From: Agapetus fuscipes
Lineage: Eukaryota; Arthropoda; Insecta; Trichoptera; Glossosomatidae
Direction: 5' to 3'
NCBI GenBank assembly: GCA_951799405.1
Contig: OX637332.1
Location: 31,348,832 to 31,412,831, forward strand
Length of the DNA: 64,000 nucleotides
The translations under genes were made by a program, and so were the position numbers. The notes below the pieces were generated by a model. It was not told the DNA's origin and did not search any database. It worked only from the letters and a program-made list of their open reading frames with translations. Positions within the stretch are counted from its first letter, which is position 1; every line of letters begins with the position of its first letter. Below are positions 9,935-19,721 of this stretch, piece after piece.

Positions 9935-11722
9935 TTATTGGGGAGTGATGGTGGACACTACTAGCGACTCGTGGATGCCATTCCCGAACGGCTTCTCAGA
10001 AATGTCCGTGACCGGGAACTTGAAATTGAGATCATCGTTCTCGCCAAATATCACGAGCTGATTGTCGAAAATCTTATCGCTCTGCGGACCTCTTTTATCT
10101 TCGTTTGTATAATACTGAGCAGCTCGTCTTTTTGAGTAGCAGATCCCAACTGTCAAAGCTGCGATTATAGCAAATAATAGAAGAAGTATGGCAGCAATGA
10201 GACTAAGACGACCTTCTTCAGGAAATATTCCAGATTCTCCAGTCATGAAGCGTGCTCCACTGTCCTCACACCATTCCAATTCAGATTGTTGTAGCCAAGT
10301 CAATTGGAAACCTTGGTAACCTTTCGGAGCAACGCAAATCAGTTCTCTCAAGGACACGTTTAAATAAGTAGTCTTAAGGAATGAAAGCATGCTGCCTATG
10401 TGGCAAAGATCACAAATCCATGGATTCCAATTCAAGTGGACTCTTGGTATTTCCTCGAAACGTATTAAAGTTTTTTCGTCTAGTCCGTTGAAATGGTTGT
10501 GAGTGAGGTCAAGCTCGAGTAAGTAAGGTGCAGGCACGAGGACTTGATAAGGAAAATTCACAAAATGATTACCAGATAGGTTGAGAGATTTCAGTTGAAT
10601 ATTATTTGAAAGGAATCCTAACGGTAAGTCGGACAAGCTCATGTGTGCGAGGCCTAAGTCCCGCAGATTCACGAGGATTTGCAGAACAAAGGTTACGTCC
10701 TCTATTCTTATGTGATTACCGCTGAGGTTTAGTTTCCACAATGAATCAGCTACTGGATGAAACGACACAACGTCTAGTTTATCTAACTTATTGTAGCTTA
10801 GGTCTAATTCATTAAGGAGAGAAAGATTAGTGAACGCTGTTTTCGTCACCATTGCCAGACGATTTCTCGAGAAAGACAAACTGAGAAGGTTTCCTTGCTT
10901 GATAAAAGTTTTTTCAAGAATTACAGGTAGTTTGTTCCCATCATACTTAAGGACCTGCAGTTTTTTCAAGTCTCTGAATTCATCAGCCATTAAAAATTTG
11001 AAATCGTTCTCTCCCAAATCCAAATGGATTAGTCCAGCAAGGAGGTGATATAACTGCGTGTTGATCATCTTCAAAGCGCAGCCGCGGCACTTCAACACTC
11101 TCAACTCTTGAATATCTTTAAACACTTCAGGAACCAACTCTTCCAAAGGATTATAACTCAAGTCCAAATGTTTCAGCTTCCCGAGGTTTCTAAACAAGCG
11201 TGGAACCAGCACTGTTATATGATTATTAGTCAACGACAGAATTCTCAAATCATCAAGAAACCTAAACGCTTCACTTGGCATTTCGTCTATGATGTTGTAA
11301 TCCAGATACAGCTCTTGCAAGTATAATAAACCTCTGAAGTTTTTATCCAGAATGCTGGATATGTTGTTGTGGGTGAGGTTTAGGATTCTGAGGTGCTGCA
11401 GACCCCAGAATGAGAATTGCCCGATTGTCGGGACGTTGGACATGACGATGTGGATTTCTTCTAGTTTGGTGAAGGTCTGCGGCTGCGTGAATATGGGCCC
11501 TATGGTCAGGGAGTTCTGGTAGTTGGAGTCTGGCGCGGAGATGACCACGACCTCCGTGTTGAGGTCCATCTCGTTGACCGGGATGGCGGTGAGGAAGCCT
11601 TGCACGCACGCCACTCTTCGTCTCCCCCTCATGTCCAGGGAGCACTCGCAGCGCGTGGGGCAGCCCGCCCACGCGGCGCGCAGGCAGACGCATGTTAGCA
11701 CCAGCCAGCCGAGCCACTGCAT
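9935..11722 (-). CDS. Leucine-rich repeat transmembrane protein
   Basis: Predicted type I cell-surface protein of 595 residues, probably a ligand-binding or adhesion receptor. It has a signal peptide MQWLGWLVLTCVCLRAAWA (1-19), then an LRRNT cap with CPTRCECS (Cys 21, 25, 27) and Cys39. About 12 LRRs of the LxxLxLxxNxI type fill about 106-430. An LRRCT cap NPWICDLC...C463...C485 spans about 432-485. One transmembrane helix lies at about 505-528 (LSLIAAILLLLFAIIAALTV), followed by KRR and a 66-residue tail ending STITPQ. N-glycosylation sequons include N115, N299, N332, N381 and N455. The start is the ATG at 11722, because a splice acceptor (TTTGTTTCCAG) ends one base upstream; a 6-codon upstream extension would begin at GTG inside that intron. 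There is no TIR or kinase domain, so it is not a Toll receptor. I recognise the architecture but not the orthologue. Confidence 0.92.
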   Translation of the reverse strand: MQWLGWLVLTCVCLRAAWAGCPTRCECSLDMRGRRRVACVQGFLTAIPVNEMDLNTEVVVISAPDSNYQNSLTIGPIFTQPQTFTKLEEIHIVMSNVPTIGQFSFWGLQHLRILNLTHNNISSILDKNFRGLLYLQELYLDYNIIDEMPSEAFRFLDDLRILSLTNNHITVLVPRLFRNLGKLKHLDLSYNPLEELVPEVFKDIQELRVLKCRGCALKMINTQLYHLLAGLIHLDLGENDFKFLMADEFRDLKKLQVLKYDGNKLPVILEKTFIKQGNLLSLSFSRNRLAMVTKTAFTNLSLLNELDLSYNKLDKLDVVSFHPVADSLWKLNLSGNHIRIEDVTFVLQILVNLRDLGLAHMSLSDLPLGFLSNNIQLKSLNLSGNHFVNFPYQVLVPAPYLLELDLTHNHFNGLDEKTLIRFEEIPRVHLNWNPWICDLCHIGSMLSFLKTTYLNVSLRELICVAPKGYQGFQLTWLQQSELEWCEDSGARFMTGESGIFPEEGRLSLIAAILLLLFAIIAALTVGICYSKRRAAQYYTNEDKRGPQSDKIFDNQLVIFGENDDLNFKFPVTDISEKPFGNGIHESLVVSTITPQ

Positions 11723-11748
11723 TCTGGAAACAAAACCCACAAAACTAC
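11723..11748 (-). other. Putative 3' splice site before the LRR coding exon
   Basis: On the minus strand a T-rich tract ends in GTTTTGTTTCCAG, followed directly by AATG, where ATG is the LRR protein start. This is a good insect acceptor, so the gene probably has at least one 5' non-coding exon at higher coordinates. I could not locate that exon or its promoter. Confidence 0.7.
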
Positions 11749-11773
11749 ATTACTTTCATTAGCAAAGAAATAA

Positions 11774-11873
11774 CCCAAGTAACCTTTTAGGTTTTAAAAA
11801 GGTTACAAAAAGGTCCCAGAACCTTTTTTTTAACCTTTTTGTAACCTTTTTAAAACCTAAAAGGTTACTTGGG
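11774..11873. mobile_element. Palindromic MITE-like element, 41-bp perfect arms
   Basis: 11774-11814 and 11833-11873 are exact reverse complements (outer end CCCAAGTAACC) with an 18-bp loop. The element lies about 50 bp upstream of the LRR gene splice acceptor, inside the presumed intron. No clear target duplication is visible and the superfamily is unassigned. Confidence 0.75.
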
Positions 11874-11979
11874 AAGCCCTCGATTCGGATATTGACTCGA
11901 AGGACTAAACAGTTTTGAAGTTAAACAGTATTTTTTGTCAGTAGACAGTTCAGACAATAGTTATCTATTTTTTGGATAA

Positions 11980-12070
11980 AACAGAGTTTTAATTCACTTT
12001 TTTTTTTTTTTTGCTCAAACGTTTTCGTCTAATAAGTAATAAGGCATCTTCAGGAGCATAATTGTTCTAT
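11980..12070 (-). repeat. Fragment of the GAAGATG-hairpin foldback family
   Basis: It contains GTTTTAATTCAC, a T-run, GCTCAAACGTTTTCG, and AAGGCATCTTCAGGAGC. These are the same words in the same order as at 13636-13736 and 44343-44425. Only one arm is present. Confidence 0.7.
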
Positions 12071-13067
12071 TTTTTGCATTAGACACCTACTTCTGATGGG
12101 AAATTCAAATCAGTACAGATTTCAGCTGAATTTAAATTTCTTTCAAAAAAATATGTTTTTCCTCTGAAAGAATACAAAAAAACCTGGGAAATTTGTTGAT
12201 TATTTTTTACGTATTGGTAAAAAATTAAACTTATTGTTCATTTGCATTCCGCTAGTTTTGAAAAAAAAAACAGAAAATAGTTTTAAATAACAATGTTTAT
12301 ATTTTGTTGGTTTTACCCTTAAAATGTATTTTTCCTCTTTGTTATTTTTTCACGCAAGAAACCACATTAATGCGTTGAATCGTGTTTGTATGCTGCGAGC
12401 AATATCAATAAAAACAGCCATCCAGGAAACGAATCGAGCGGGAGTTTTATGAATCGAGTGACTTGAAGAACGAACTAACAACGTAACGTCTTTGATTTAA
12501 AAAGAGGCTGGCCCGCCACTAAAACTCTTAGCATAAACACCAAATTCCCTTAGCATTGCGTACATATAAAAAACCATCAAAACTAATTCACTCACTAGGA
12601 GCACCGTCGTATATTCCACATATTTTCTATTGACGCATTTGAGGGGAGTTTATTTATGTAAATGCTTTATTCTCGAGGTACCTATTCTATATTTTATAAC
12701 TCGTCGCCGAATTGGCAAAACGATAAAATAGACTTCCTCACAATCGAAACTTTAAAAAAAAGTTGTAAATGATTTAAAAGTAAAATAAATGCTACTACGA
12801 CTTCGATTTAAATTATTACAATTACTTTTGATAAACGTAACTGTTATATTTTAAATGTATTTAGGCTTCACGTCCGGATTCAGATGCTTGGTATGTTTTT
12901 CCAGGCTTTATCGCGTTCCAAAGTTTATTTATTCTTGCTTTTTTATTCTTCTTTCTTAATCAAGAAGAAAGAAGAAATAAAATAAAAATGAGAAAGAGAA
13001 GCAAAAACAAGGAACTTATGGACACAAGAAGAACAATACCAAGCATGTAAGTATATTTTGTTGAATG
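12071..13067. other. No recognised feature
   Basis: AT-rich sequence upstream of the LRR gene. It would be intron or 5' flanking DNA of that gene, but I see no exon, core promoter or transposon end that I can defend. Confidence 0.5.
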
Positions 13068-13206
13068 AAAAGGTGTGTAAAAGTATTAGGAGAGAAATAG
13101 TATGAAAAGGTGATGGATATGAATAAATCGAAGGAAGCAAAGATAGGAAGAAGTGGATGTAAATCTGCAGAGATTTTGGCCACTCCTAGAGGAGTTCTGA
13201 CAGAGT
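13068..13206 (+). repeat. LINE-B 3' end fragment
   Basis: GAAAAGGTGATGGATATGAA, then GATAGGAAGAAGTGGATG and CTGCAGAGATTTTGGCCACT, match the last ~45 codons and the end of LINE-B at 50350-50450. Indels break the frame. Confidence 0.75.
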
Positions 13207-13214
13207 GAGAATTT

Positions 13215-13522
13215 GACCGGTCTGTAGTCCAGTGGGAACGCTCCGGGCTCGTAAATGGAAGGTCATGGGTTCACAAAAAAAATACCATTTATATTTTCAA
13301 ACATGCTCTTCACTGGGTTGAAAAATTCGTATACCTTTACGGCATATACCAATTGACAATTATGTATTTATATTGAACAAATGTGTACATCACTAATCAA
13401 ACCGGTCGAATAGGCACTTTCTGTAGTGACGACCAAGCTTTCAGAGGGCTCTTGAGGTGTGATTCATACAAAGACAGCGGTCACCAAATAAATCATACGA
13501 GTATTATTATTATTATTTTAGT
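13215..13522 (+). repeat. SINE-A with CR1-type tail
   Basis: The head GACCGGTCTGTAGTCCAGTG and a damaged box B (GGGTTCAC) are followed by the body: ACCATTTATATTTTCAAACA, TGCTCTTCACTGGGTTGAAA, and ACGACCAAGCTT. The tail is AGAGGGCTCTTGAGGTGTGA, CAGCGGTCACCAAATAAATC and (ATT)n. The tail corresponds to the 3' UTR of the CR1-like LINE at 24133-24230. Confidence 0.85.
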
Positions 13523-13635
13523 AAATAATGTTTCACACCAGCTTTTGATGAAAATATTCAATGTTAGATCTCAGATAAACTTAATCAATAACATTTTTTA
13601 GTGTTGATCTGTTAACACAGTGAAAGTCCATTTTT

Positions 13636-13844
13636 ATAAATATTTAAAAATATAAATGGTAAAACAATGTTTTAATTCACTTTATTCTTTTTTTTTTTGC
13701 TCGAATATTTTCGCCTAATGCGAGGCATCTTCAAGAACCATTCTGCTCTTGAAGATGCCTCATTAGGCGAAAATATTCGAGCAAAAAAAAAAGAATAAAG
13801 TAAATTAAAACATTGCTTTACCATTTATATTTTTAAATATTTAT
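13636..13844. repeat. Foldback, ~100-bp arms, with GAAGATG hairpin at the tip
   Basis: 13636-13736 and 13747-13844 are reverse complements with few differences, separated by about 10 bp. Reading rightwards, the inner end of the right arm is TCTTGAAGATGCCTCATTAG then GCGAAAATATTCGAGC, so GCCT/AGGC forms a small stem just before GAAA. AGTGAAAGTCCATTT sits outside the left arm, as it also does at 44150. Confidence 0.85.
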
Positions 13845-13848
13845 TGTG

Positions 13849-14116
13849 TTCCTTGACTTATAGGTTGGTATGCGGCTGACCACCCATGCTGTAAAAATGG
13901 TTCACTTTGCCAATGTCACCCCTGTCTCAGGGAAGGACGGCAAGAGTTGCAGGGTGTATGTCCATTTGAGATTTGATTTTTATGTTGTAGGTTCACATGA
14001 GGCATGTGCAAGCGCGAACTTGTACGTGTCTGGTTGTGAGAATGCATGTAATGTGAATCTTCAATGTAACATATCCTTGCAACTTAGATTAGATTAGATT
14101 AGATTAGATTAGATTA
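13849..14116 (+). repeat. T-module, full length
   Basis: Starts exactly at TTCCTTGACTTATAGG, directly after the foldback at 13636-13844, and ends in six AGATT units. It carries the AACATATCCTTGCAACTTAG ending. Confidence 0.9.
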
Positions 14117-14397
14117 TTAATCAATAACATTTGCACCAACATTTATAGAAGTTTATATATATTTTTTTAAGGAATTATTTTTTGTTATCATTTAAATGGA
14201 ATTATAAAAATAAGTTTTTTTTTTCTGTAATGTTAAAGCTCTTTATTTTATTTTCGAAAGCTTTCCGGCAAATATTTCAATATCTATGTCAAGGCCGGCC
14301 AGAGAGTTTCACTTGTTCTTATGTAAGTACGTTCTATTGGACAGGGGAGCACTCAAAAAGTTTTATCGTTCTTTTGCAATGACTGAGCATGATACAG

Positions 14398-14651
14398 TCT
14401 ATAATCTAAGTTGCAAAGATGTATCAAAATTAAAATTCATATTAAATGCATGTCCACAAACAGACAACTGTAAGTGCGCGCTTACAAAATAATGCTGGTT
14501 GTGTACTAACAAATTAAAACCCAAACCTCAAATGAACTTAAACCCTGTAACTTTCGATGTCCTTTCCTGAAACAGGGGGGACATTTGAAGAGTGAACCAT
14601 TTTTCACAGTATGGGTGGTCAGCCTTACACCAAAGTATAAGTCAATGAATC
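14398..14651 (-). repeat. T-module, full length, diverged
   Basis: Minus-strand copy from the TTGACTTATACT equivalent (14651) to the TTGCAACTTAGATTATAGAC end. It carries a small insertion near TACAAAATAATGCTGG. Confidence 0.85.
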
Positions 14652-15104
14652 CCAATGTTTGTCTTAATAAAAATGTATTTCAGATGATGGTTAAGTTTTT
14701 TAAATTTATTAATTATCGAAAAAATTAAAGAAGTCATTGATGTTTAGATTTTCCAATAAATGACACGAAGTAAAAAGTAAGGAATATTCTAGTGTCAAGG
14801 CCAAAAAATAAAGCAGCGAATTTAATAAAAAAATCGATATACTTCAGACCAACAGAGTACAAAAAATGAAATTTGTAAATCGAAAAAGTTATGATAGTTT
14901 CCTGAAAATTTAACGAACCTCAAAGGTAACAAAAAAATAGCATTCGATAACTTAAACGCTAAGTAAACATTGAACACATAAAATAATATTTTAGCATCGC
15001 TGATTTCGCGATAGCTATATCGTGGAGTTTGTTTGAAACGTTTTGGTATTTTCGCCTGAAAAGCGAATCGATTTGTATGAAAGTACCATTGGGCGCGAGT
15101 GGAG
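14652..15104. other. No recognised feature
   Basis: AT-rich, with no coding or repeat signature, lying between a T-module and a hAT element. Confidence 0.5.
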
Positions 15105-15112
15105 CTCTAGAT

Positions 15113-15819
15113 CAGTGTTCCGCAAAGCGTGTGCCGCGGCACACTGGTGTACCGTGGTCATCAGTTGGTGTGCCGCGGAAAAAAGTCAAGGTTTTGTTAA
15201 GATAATACACCTAGAAATGCTGAGAGCTATAAGAGCAGGCGCTTTGTTGAAACACTTGGAGCTACTAGCTGAAAAAATTAACTGTTATGTTCCTGTGTGA
15301 CCTGCAACCTATGAACTGGCTACGGAATCCATTCTCGGATAACATTTCCCTTAGACACTTACCAATAAACGAGCAGGAATAATTAATGGAGTTAAAAACT
15401 GATCGGACATTAAAACTAAAATTTTCCGAAGTAGAGGTAGCACATTTTTGGCTGCATATAAAAAATGAGTATCCACTGCTTTCAAAGCGTGCTGTTGCAA
15501 TTCTATTACCATTTGCCACAGCCTACTTATGCGAATTGGGATTTTCAACTCTCACTATTATTAAATCGAAAAAAAAGAGAGCGCCTGAGGACGATCAATG
15601 AAGAGATTAGAGCAGCCTTATCAACGATTGATCCAAATTTTGATCGCCTGTGCTCAGTTAAACAGGCTCACATTTCTCATTAAACATCTTTTCATATTAG
15701 GTATATTGATTTTAGTAATAAATAAATATTAAATAGTCATTGTTTTTTTATTTGGTGTACCTTTAATTTTTTTTGATTTGATAGTTGTACCTTGAACACA
15801 AAAAGTTTGCGGAACACTG
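15113..15819 (+). mobile_element. Non-autonomous hAT element with transposase C-terminus
   Basis: Perfect 14-bp ends CAGTGTTCCGCAAA (15113-15126) and TTTGCGGAACACTG (15806-15819) are flanked by an exact 8-bp duplication CTCTAGAT (15105-15112 and 15820-15827). This is diagnostic of hAT transposition. The 707-bp length and the retained coding tail indicate an internally deleted derivative of an autonomous element. Confidence 0.95.
15300..15682 (+). pseudogene. hAT transposase C-terminal (dimerisation) domain remnant
   Basis: The translated remnant reads WLRNPFSDNISLRHLPINEQ, a stop, then LKLKFSEVEVAHFWLHIKNE, YPLLSKRAVAILLPFATAYL and CELGFSTLTIIKSKK. After a frame change in an A8 run it continues LRTINEEIRAALSTIDPNFD, RLCSVKQAHISH and a stop. 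This is the C-terminal hAT dimerisation region as found in ZBED5/FAM200-type proteins ('YLCELGFS' and 'LCS-x-KQAH-x-SH'). The nonsense codon, the frameshift and the absence of BED and catalytic regions make it inactive. The element could only move with a transposase supplied elsewhere. Confidence 0.9.
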
Positions 15820-15827
15820 CTCTAGAT

Positions 15828-16387
15828 GGAAGGAAGAAAAGTTTGGTCTTTGGCGTGAGCCGTTACGTGCCGAGGTTATGAATTATGAAAGTTTCTAAGC
15901 CAACACAGAAAGCCTTGTAGGGAGCGGGATCCTACATAAAAATTTTGTTTATGTTCTGCGAATGAGCAAAACAAAGGCGAAGCGCAAAATGTTTGTTTAC
16001 TAGGCCGGCGCCTAGGAGAGCACGGGCTTTTGATTTATACGAGACAAAAGTTTAATGGAAACAAAACTTCAAATAAAAAAGACAGATTCCTGTGAAGCAT
16101 CATTTTGTTTCTGGAGCGAACACTTCAACTCCGATACGAGAACAGAAACAGCGATATTCACGTACCTACTCAGGTGGCGTCTTAAGAGTTCGCACGCGAA
16201 TTTGACACGTGTTTTTCTTTTCTCTCGAGGAAAACAAACAATTTATTGAAGAACAATTGTAATATTTTACTATCAGCATATTGAGTATAACTGAAATTCT
16301 TTCGCCATTTTATTTTACTGACATTTCAATCTTTTGTTAACTAAGTCTATTGGTCAAAAATTGGGATCTATCTAAGTACATATAATT
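15828..16387. other. No recognised feature
   Basis: Mixed-composition sequence without a convincing frame or repeat match elsewhere in the window. Confidence 0.5.
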
Positions 16388-16624
16388 ATAATCTAAGTGA
16401 AAAAAATATATTTCATTTAAAATTCATATTAAATGCCTTCCTAAAAACTGACACATATTCACGCTTGCACATGCCGCATGTGGTCAAACAAAATAAAAAC
16501 CATATCTCAAATGAACATAAGCCCTGCAACTCTTGTCGACCAGCCCTGAGAGAGGGGTGACATTCGTAAAGTGAACCATTTTTTATAGTATGTGTGGTCA
16601 GCGTCATACCAAACTATAAGTCAA
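16388..16624 (-). repeat. T-module, nearly full length
   Basis: Minus copy ending at TTGACTTATAGTTTGG (16609-16624) and lacking the final TTCC. The opposite end is ACTTAGATTATAATTA. Confidence 0.85.
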
Positions 16625-17101
16625 CTTGCGATTTTCAAAAAACTAAAATTACTGATTTTTTTAAAGACAACCTGCAATAAAAATGTTGAAGTCTGTAATA
16701 AAGTGTATATATAGATAGGCTTCCCACAATTGTGTAGGTAGTTCTTTAAACGCGTCAAACTATTGATAAAAAGATAGCAAATTCGAAATCGCGGAAGAGT
16801 AGATATAAAATATTTTTGTACTAGGAAAAATGGGTTTTTAGTTCGAATTGATTATAAAGGTTCTAAAAAACTATCATTTATATAGTGTTGCTTGATTCCT
16901 CTTTGATAAACGACGATTGAGTTTTCGGAGGTCCCTAGAGGTGTGATTCTCTAAAAGAAACGTAATTTTTTTTTAAATTTATTTAACATTCAAAGTTATT
17001 TTAATTTAATATTTGGCTTTCCAGCAGAGCATCAATGTATTAAACAAATAATTTTAACTGAAATTACACCGGCGTGTTTACAAAAGTGTAACAGGCAGAC
17101 T
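16625..17101. other. No recognised feature apart from a possible SINE tail remnant
   Basis: CGGAGGTCCCTAGAGGTGTG near 16927-16946 weakly resembles the CR1-type tail found on SINE-A. Everything else is AT-rich and unassigned. Confidence 0.4.
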
Positions 17102-17109
17102 GTCTAGTG

Positions 17110-17766
17110 CAGGCCTGTCCAACATACGGCCCGCGTAAATCCTTCATCCGGCCCGCAAAGACATCAATAGATATTGCGCCAATAGTTCAATCATCTATCT
17201 ATCGACTATGCTAGTAGTCGTCAAAGTGTGGCTTCGGTGAATGATGAAATCTTATTTTGATTTGAAATAGCATGTCTAGCCTCCCTCCCTCCCCCATCGA
17301 CGCTATTCATGGCTCTTCCGACTCGAAAGTAAAGGTATGTATATCGTCGGTGTTATGGCCGAGGGGTAGAGGCGCATGTTCGACTCTCGACTAGCGTATT
17401 TGGAACCGAATAAAGTTGGTTCGAATCTTGCGTCTAGCCCACTTGACCACAAGAGCTGTAGACATTGCTCGTTACTGGGCCAATACGGTGTGAAGCTGAC
17501 ACGAAGAAGAAGACTTGACCATAACTTCGACCCTGGTTCAACAGATAACATTGCATGCACACAAGCTTCTGCTTTCTCATGAAGACAACTGGCCAGGCAA
17601 AATAGGTTGTGGATTGCATTCCTTTCCACAAATCTATTTGAAAAAAAAAACATATAAATTGTCGACAGGGGGGGGAGGGGGGTCGAAATTAAGAATTTAT
17701 TTTGGCCCGACGCGATTACAAAAATACTAAACCTGGCCCTCCACAGCATTACGTTGGACACCCCTG
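17110..17766. mobile_element. Non-autonomous hAT-type element
   Basis: The ends CAGGCCTGTCCAAC (17110-17123) and GTTGGACACCCCTG (17753-17766) are 14-bp inverted repeats with two mismatches, flanked by a perfect 8-bp duplication GTCTAGTG (17102-17109 and 17767-17774). A minus-strand 193-codon frame crossing its right end shows no transposase motif and is not supported as a gene. The interior contains a tRNA-like segment described separately. Confidence 0.9.
17340..17650 (+). repeat. tRNA-like segment inside the hAT element (possible third SINE)
   Basis: GGTGTTATGGCCGAGGGGTA, GAGGCGCATG and, about 60 bp later, GGTTCGAATCTTGC are spaced like pol III boxes A and B of a Ser/Leu-type tRNA. The segment ends in an A10 run near 17641-17650. 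The CCACTTGACCACAAGAGC stretch that follows has no second copy in the window, so SINE status is a guess. Confidence 0.4.
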
Positions 17767-17774
17767 GTCTAGTG

Positions 17775-18185
17775 AATCGCGAGAGAGTGCCGGTTTGTTT
17801 ATCAATTAAACTAATTGTGTACATAAGTGGGAGAGGCCCTGAAATCAAATGTGTATCATTGTTATTTACTGAAGCAGAAGTCACGGGATACCTTCGTACT
17901 TAAATCATCAAGAACTACGCTCTACTTCAGGCTGCAAAATTTTACAAGAAACATCTGCCGAATAAACTCTTCAACGAACTCTGAATAAACAAAGCCTATA
18001 TAAAATACATTCGATAAAAATACCTTCAGAATTTATAATGAAGAATTAACAAAAAGTTCACACATTTTTTAAAAATTGTACTTCTCTCGATTAGTCGGTC
18101 AAATGCTTTCGTCCAAAGCCACAAAGCAAGGGGCTAATCCTAAACAAGGATATAAAAAAATGATTGGCCGCTTCAATATTTACAT
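17775..18185. other. No recognised feature
   Basis: Unassigned AT-rich sequence between the hAT element and SINE fragments. Confidence 0.5.
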
Positions 18186-18300
18186 AATAATAATATTAGG
18201 ATGATTTATTTAGTGAGCGCTGTTCTTGTGTGAATCACACCTTAAGAGCCCTCTGCCTGCAAGCTTGGTCTCGCTAAAAAAGCGTGAATTCAGGCAGGAA
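18186..18300 (-). repeat. SINE-A, 5'-truncated, CR1-type tail
   Basis: Plus-strand reading AATATTAGGATGATTTATTT, AGTGAGCGCTGTTCTTGTG and GAATCACACCTTAAGAGCCC is the reverse complement of the SINE-A tail. A short stretch of body follows (AAGCTTGGTCTCGCT). A related piece occurs in the other orientation at 58312-58370. Confidence 0.8.
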
Positions 18301-18308
18301 CTTTGGTT

Positions 18309-18459
18309 AAGGTTGGCAAGAGTTGCAGGGTGTATGTTCATTTCAGACTTTTGTGTTGTAGGTTCACATGCGGCATGTGCAAGCGCGAACTTATACGTGT
18401 CTGCTTGTGAAAATGCATATAATGTGAATCCCCAAAGTTAAAGTTTTAGATTAGATTAG
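18309..18459 (+). repeat. T-module, 5'-truncated
   Basis: Starts at GGCAAGAGTTGCAGGGTGTA and ends TTTTAGATTAGATTAG. It lacks the first ~110 bp of the module. Confidence 0.85.
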
Positions 18460-18469
18460 TATATGCTCC

Positions 18470-18655
18470 TCGCTATGGTGAAAAATTCATACATCTTTGC
18501 CAAAAACGGGTCATTAAAGGTCATTCCAACCTTATAGAAAGTGTGTCTTGCTTGAGAATTGACGCTATTCTATAGCGACGACCAAGCTCGCAGAGGGCAT
18601 TTGAGGTGTGATTCACACAAAAACAGCGCTCACCAAATAATTTAATAATACAGTC
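18470..18655 (+). repeat. SINE-A, 5'-truncated, CR1-type tail
   Basis: Starts within the body (TGCTCCTCGCTATGGTGAAA) and continues TCTTGCTTGAGAATTGACGC, GACGACCAAGCTCGCAGAGG and CACACAAAAACAGCGCTCAC. It ends AATAATTTAATAATA. Confidence 0.85.
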
Positions 18656-19487
18656 AAATTAAAGTACCTACACACTTTCCTCAACAAAGCAAAGCTCTAC
18701 GGAATTCATATAGACTTACACCACAGAAATCTAAATGAATATTATCTGGTAAGAGGGATTTAAAAGATTGCCATAGATACTAGATAGGGAGGAAATGCGC
18801 AAAATATTTCTGAATATTGCTGCAAGCCAATTTTAGGATCTAAACAGATGATACTTTTTTTAAAAATCCAGGCTGTGAATTTGTGTTCTGTGAATTCTGT
18901 TGAACGAATGGTCTGTTTTATTATATTTAAAATTTTCCGTACAAAAACAGCAAAAGAGCTCTTCTGGGCTATGCTATCCCGAGGTAGAATAATAAGTCTA
19001 AGGAATGGTTTGTACTCTTCCTCGCTCCTGCTTGGACTCATTGAGCACGATCCTCCTATAACTCTCGGGCGGGATCTGTCTATGAAGTCGTTCCTCACTT
19101 TAATGACTGGGAGCCAAGCAGGAGTTTGGTTTCCGAGTGACTGAGAATACTTCCATGTTGAAACTATTCAGGTAGCTTTAGTGAACTTAAAATTATGTTT
19201 AGTATTTCCAGCACACTTATACACATCAAATTAATGAAAGTCATAAAATTTTTTACACACAAAACAAACGATTTGTATTTTATACATTTTTCTTTCTTTC
19301 AGAAGTTTTCTAAGTATTAATTATAGTTAATTTCTTTAAATACTTATGTGTGTGCTGTGAGCGTACTATACTTTAATAGCTGTACTATGCCCCTCTCTGT
19401 CAATTTCGCATATGCCAGAAAACGAAACGTTAGTTCTAGGTAAATATGGAGAAAATCTTAGAAATCTATAAAGTTCCACCAAAAATA
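18656..19487. other. Unassigned; opposing weak frames only
   Basis: Overlapping frames of 98 codons (+, 18848-19144) and 112 codons (-, 19098-18760) occupy 18760-19144. Neither has a recognisable domain or splice context, and their overlap suggests chance or a degraded retroelement. The remainder is AT-rich. Confidence 0.4.
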
Positions 19488-19683
19488 CATCCAGCCTGAA
19501 GAAACGGGGTCTAGCTTGAGAATTGGCATTTTGTAGCGACGGACAAGCTCATAAAAAGTTCGGTCGATAGCTCAGTTATAGAATCCTTGCATTCCATGCA
19601 TGTCGAGAGCAAGAGACGCCTTCGGGGATAATGAACGCAAGAAATTACACTTTATATGTAGCTTAGTGGCGTGGGGGATTTTT
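19488..19683 (+). repeat. SINE-A/SINE-B dimer, truncated and internally deleted
   Basis: SINE-A body (TCTAGCTTGAGAATTGGCAT, then ACAAGCTCATAAAAAGTTC) joins GGTCGATAGCTCAGTTATAG, the SINE-B head. SINE-B then jumps from AGAGCAAGAGACG to its 3' end (CTTCGGGGATAATGAACGCA, TATATGTAGCTTAGTGGCGT), deleting about 200 bp of body. Confidence 0.8.
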
Positions 19684-19721
19684 TACGTTGCAATGGTATA
19701 CTCACATTAAAGATTCCTATT

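Noticed and set aside
11343..11717. 124-codon minus-strand frame rich in R, H and P
   Set aside because: An alternative frame of the GC-rich 5' part of the LRR coding exon.
9935..11722. Toll-like receptor
   Set aside because: The tail is only 66 residues and lacks a TIR domain. A single LRRNT/LRRCT pair also argues against Toll.
14080..14116. Telomeric or CRISPR-like short tandem repeats (AGATT)n
   Set aside because: These are the 3' tails of LINE/T-module copies. Unit type and number vary with subtype, and there are no spacers.
17303..17884. 193-codon minus-strand frame
   Set aside because: It crosses the right end of a hAT element and its target duplication, so it cannot be an old gene. 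No domain is recognisable.
18760..19144. Overlapping 98-112-codon frames on both strands
   Set aside because: Neither translation shows a domain. Two long frames in antisense are likely a by-product of moderately GC-rich unassigned sequence.
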